Assembly (NCBI GenBank): GCA_937897625.1
Contig: CALCNZ010000046.1
Location: 1 to 6,953, forward strand
From: an uncultured Flavobacteriales bacterium
Lineage (GTDB): Bacteria > Bacteroidota > Bacteroidia > Flavobacteriales_D > Sanyastnellaceae
Direction: 5' to 3'
DNA length: 6,953 nucleotides
In this document: positions 6,102-6,953 of the stretch, one piece after another
Position numbering within the stretch: position 1 is the stretch's first letter
How the letters are laid out: each line of letters begins with the position of its first letter
Notes under the pieces: model-generated
Told to the model about the DNA's origin: nothing
The model's input: only the letters and a program-made list of their open reading frames with translations
The model's database searches: none
Program-made: the position numbers and the translations under genes

Positions 6102-6811
6102 TTCTTAGTGAATAATTGTGCAGGTTTGTGCAACACGCCTTGTTGCTTTTCTTCCAAGGCTGTTACCGTTTCGGTGCGAAGGATATTCTTTCTGAAGTTG
6201 CGCTTGTCTAATTTCTTGTCGAGAATAATTTCATACAATTTCTGCAACTGCGACAACGTGAATTTTTCAGGAAGTAATTCGAAGCCAATGTGGTCGGCCA
6301 TGAGTTCATGCCGAAGCATGAGCAATGCTTTGTGCACAATCTCGTTGTGGTCGAAGGCCAAAGATGGAATGTTGTAAACGTCTACCCAGTAGGTGTGTCC
6401 CGCGAATGAAGCGGCTTTCGGTTTGAATTCAGACAACTTCACCAACGAATAATATCCGATGGTTAATACGCGTCTTTCCGGATTCACACGAAACGTGCGA
6501 AGCCATTGCTGATCTTTCAATCCGCGAACACGATTGGGATCTCCAAAGGCATGGAACTGCTTCAAGTAAATTCCTTTCAACGAAGTCAATTCTTGCAAGA
6601 TGCGTTTTGCGGCTTCGTCAAGGCTTTCGTTATCTAAAACCAAATCTCCAGGAACCGCTTTTTGAGTTTTAAGGTGAATGGTGTCGGGTTGCTTTTGCTC
6701 AATTAACAACACTTTCAGCGTGTCGTTGTCAAATCCGAAAACAACACAGTCTACGGAAACATCCATTCCTAAGGTATTCTTCGGTGTTGATTCACCATTC
6801 TTTTTACTCAT
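6098..6811 (-). CDS. NrtR/AraR-type transcriptional regulator with degenerate Nudix domain
   Basis: A 237-residue protein with an N-terminal Nudix fold (~17-150) and a C-terminal winged-helix DNA-binding region. The latter shows the family hallmark FTLSQLQKLYEIIL followed by DKRNFRKNIL (184-211). The Nudix box at 56-78 departs from GX5EX7REUXEEXGU: the leading Gly is Asp56, RE is Arg70-Ile71, and the EE pair is Glu74-Leu75, so two metal-binding glutamates are missing. Hydrolysis is therefore unlikely, and the domain is probably a ligand sensor, as known for NrtR-family repressors, including Bacteroides AraR, which senses arabinose. The ligand here is not predictable. The gene is first in the minus-strand set, overlaps the CotH-type gene by 4 nt (ATGA) and diverges from a FadH-like gene, so either neighbour could be its target, along with its own promoter. 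Confidence 0.85.
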   Translation of the reverse strand: MSKKNGESTPKNTLGMDVSVDCVVFGFDNDTLKVLLIEQKQPDTIHLKTQKAVPGDLVLDNESLDEAAKRILQELTSLKGIYLKQFHAFGDPNRVRGLKDQQWLRTFRVNPERRVLTIGYYSLVKLSEFKPKAASFAGHTYWVDVYNIPSLAFDHNEIVHKALLMLRHELMADHIGFELLPEKFTLSQLQKLYEIILDKKLDKRNFRKNILRTETVTALEEKQQGVLHKPAQLFTKK

Positions 6812-6819
6812 GATACTTC

Positions 6820-6834
6820 GTGTGCTAAATACAC
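6820..6834. promoter_or_regulatory. Candidate operator: inverted repeat in the divergent promoter region
   Basis: GTGT (6820-6823) and ACAC (6831-6834) frame seven bases. The site lies just downstream of the predicted minus-strand -7 box, near where transcription of the regulator gene would begin. Autorepression by the regulator is a reasonable guess, but the arms are only 4 bp. Confidence 0.2.
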
Positions 6835-6837
6835 TTT

Positions 6838-6845
6838 CAAATGTA
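6838..6845 (-). promoter_or_regulatory. Bacteroidota-type -7 box for the regulator-cotH operon
   Basis: On the minus strand this reads TACATTTG, a perfect TAnnTTTG match, 26 nt before the ATG of the Nudix-like regulator. A clear -33 TTG at normal spacing is not visible. It would drive the regulator and probably the CotH-type gene, and perhaps the whole four-gene minus-strand set. Confidence 0.45.
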
Positions 6846-6861
6846 AAGCAAAAAATTCATT

Positions 6862-6869
6862 TACTTTAG
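6862..6869 (+). promoter_or_regulatory. Weak -7-like box before the FadH-like gene
   Basis: TACTTTAG differs from TAnnTTTG at one position and ends 5 nt before the ATG at 6875, which would make a nearly leaderless transcript. This is low confidence, given the A+T-rich context and no -33 element. Confidence 0.2.
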
Positions 6870-6874
6870 TGGCT

Positions 6875-6953
6875 ATGATTACCGCCGCACTTCGTCCGCT
6901 TTCCATCGGAAAGAATGAAATTAAAAATCGCTTCATCATGGGGTCTATGCACA
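6875..6953 (+). CDS. 2,4-dienoyl-CoA reductase / NADH:flavin oxidoreductase, N-terminal fragment
   Basis: Only the first 26 codons are inside the window; the gene runs off the right edge. The fragment begins MITAALRPLSIGKN and ends KNRFIMGSMH. This matches the start of FadH-type enzymes of the old yellow enzyme family (first barrel strand, L-PL-IG---IKNR--MGSMH). MGSMH points to the dienoyl-CoA reductase branch rather than generic oxidoreductases, which more often show MAPM. FadH removes double bonds from unsaturated fatty acyl-CoA during beta-oxidation, using FMN, FAD and an iron-sulphur cluster. The cofactor domains lie outside the window, so the exact branch is uncertain. It is transcribed divergently from the Nudix-like regulator, with 63 nt between the starts. 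Confidence 0.75.
   Translation, partial: MITAALRPLSIGKNEIKNRFIMGSMH

Overview
The window looks like a chromosomal segment from a member of Bacteroidota, probably of the flavobacterial side. The main evidence is a secreted protein with an N-terminal signal peptide and a C-terminal type IX secretion (T9SS) sorting domain. Supporting evidence is a TAnnTTTG promoter box in front of tpiA and of the Nudix-like gene, and the general lack of Shine-Dalgarno sites. Base composition is moderate; the first ~700 bases look more A+T-rich than the rest by eye.

Layout, left to right. (1) 1-686, plus strand: a PIN-domain toxin gene whose 5' end carries an apparent 2-nt frameshift, overlapped at its 3' end by a 53-codon antitoxin-like ORF. 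(2) 687-830: intergenic, holding an array of five tiny palindromes separated by 4-nt ATTC-like spacers, then a promoter box. (3) 831-2389, plus strand: tpiA (triosephosphate isomerase) and prmA (ribosomal protein L11 methyltransferase), overlapping by one base (TAATG). (4) 2389-2526: five copies of a 14-bp tandem repeat starting in the prmA stop codon, then a second palindrome array with the same grammar. (5) 2525-6811, minus strand: four genes in one direction, transcribed from high to low coordinates: a Nudix-like transcription factor with a degenerate catalytic box, a CotH-kinase/lamin-tail/T9SS surface protein, tryptophan 2,3-dioxygenase, and an orphan HepT-type HEPN protein. The first pair overlaps by 4 nt and the last pair by 8 nt; only 33 nt separate the middle two, so one polycistron is plausible. 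(6) 6812-6953: a divergent promoter region and the first 26 codons of a 2,4-dienoyl-CoA reductase (FadH)-like flavoenzyme.

Functionally, tpiA-prmA is housekeeping: central carbon metabolism plus ribosome modification. The minus-strand set joins a probable ligand-sensing regulator to an exported putative kinase, then to the first enzyme of tryptophan catabolism and a toxin-family protein. No single pathway is evident from that combination.

The most unusual content is the pair of palindrome arrays on either side of tpiA-prmA. Their stems differ in sequence but keep perfect pairing, mostly around 3-nt loops, and the modules are spaced by ATTC. One module, GCGAAGC, is identical to a DNA mini-hairpin known to be exceptionally stable.
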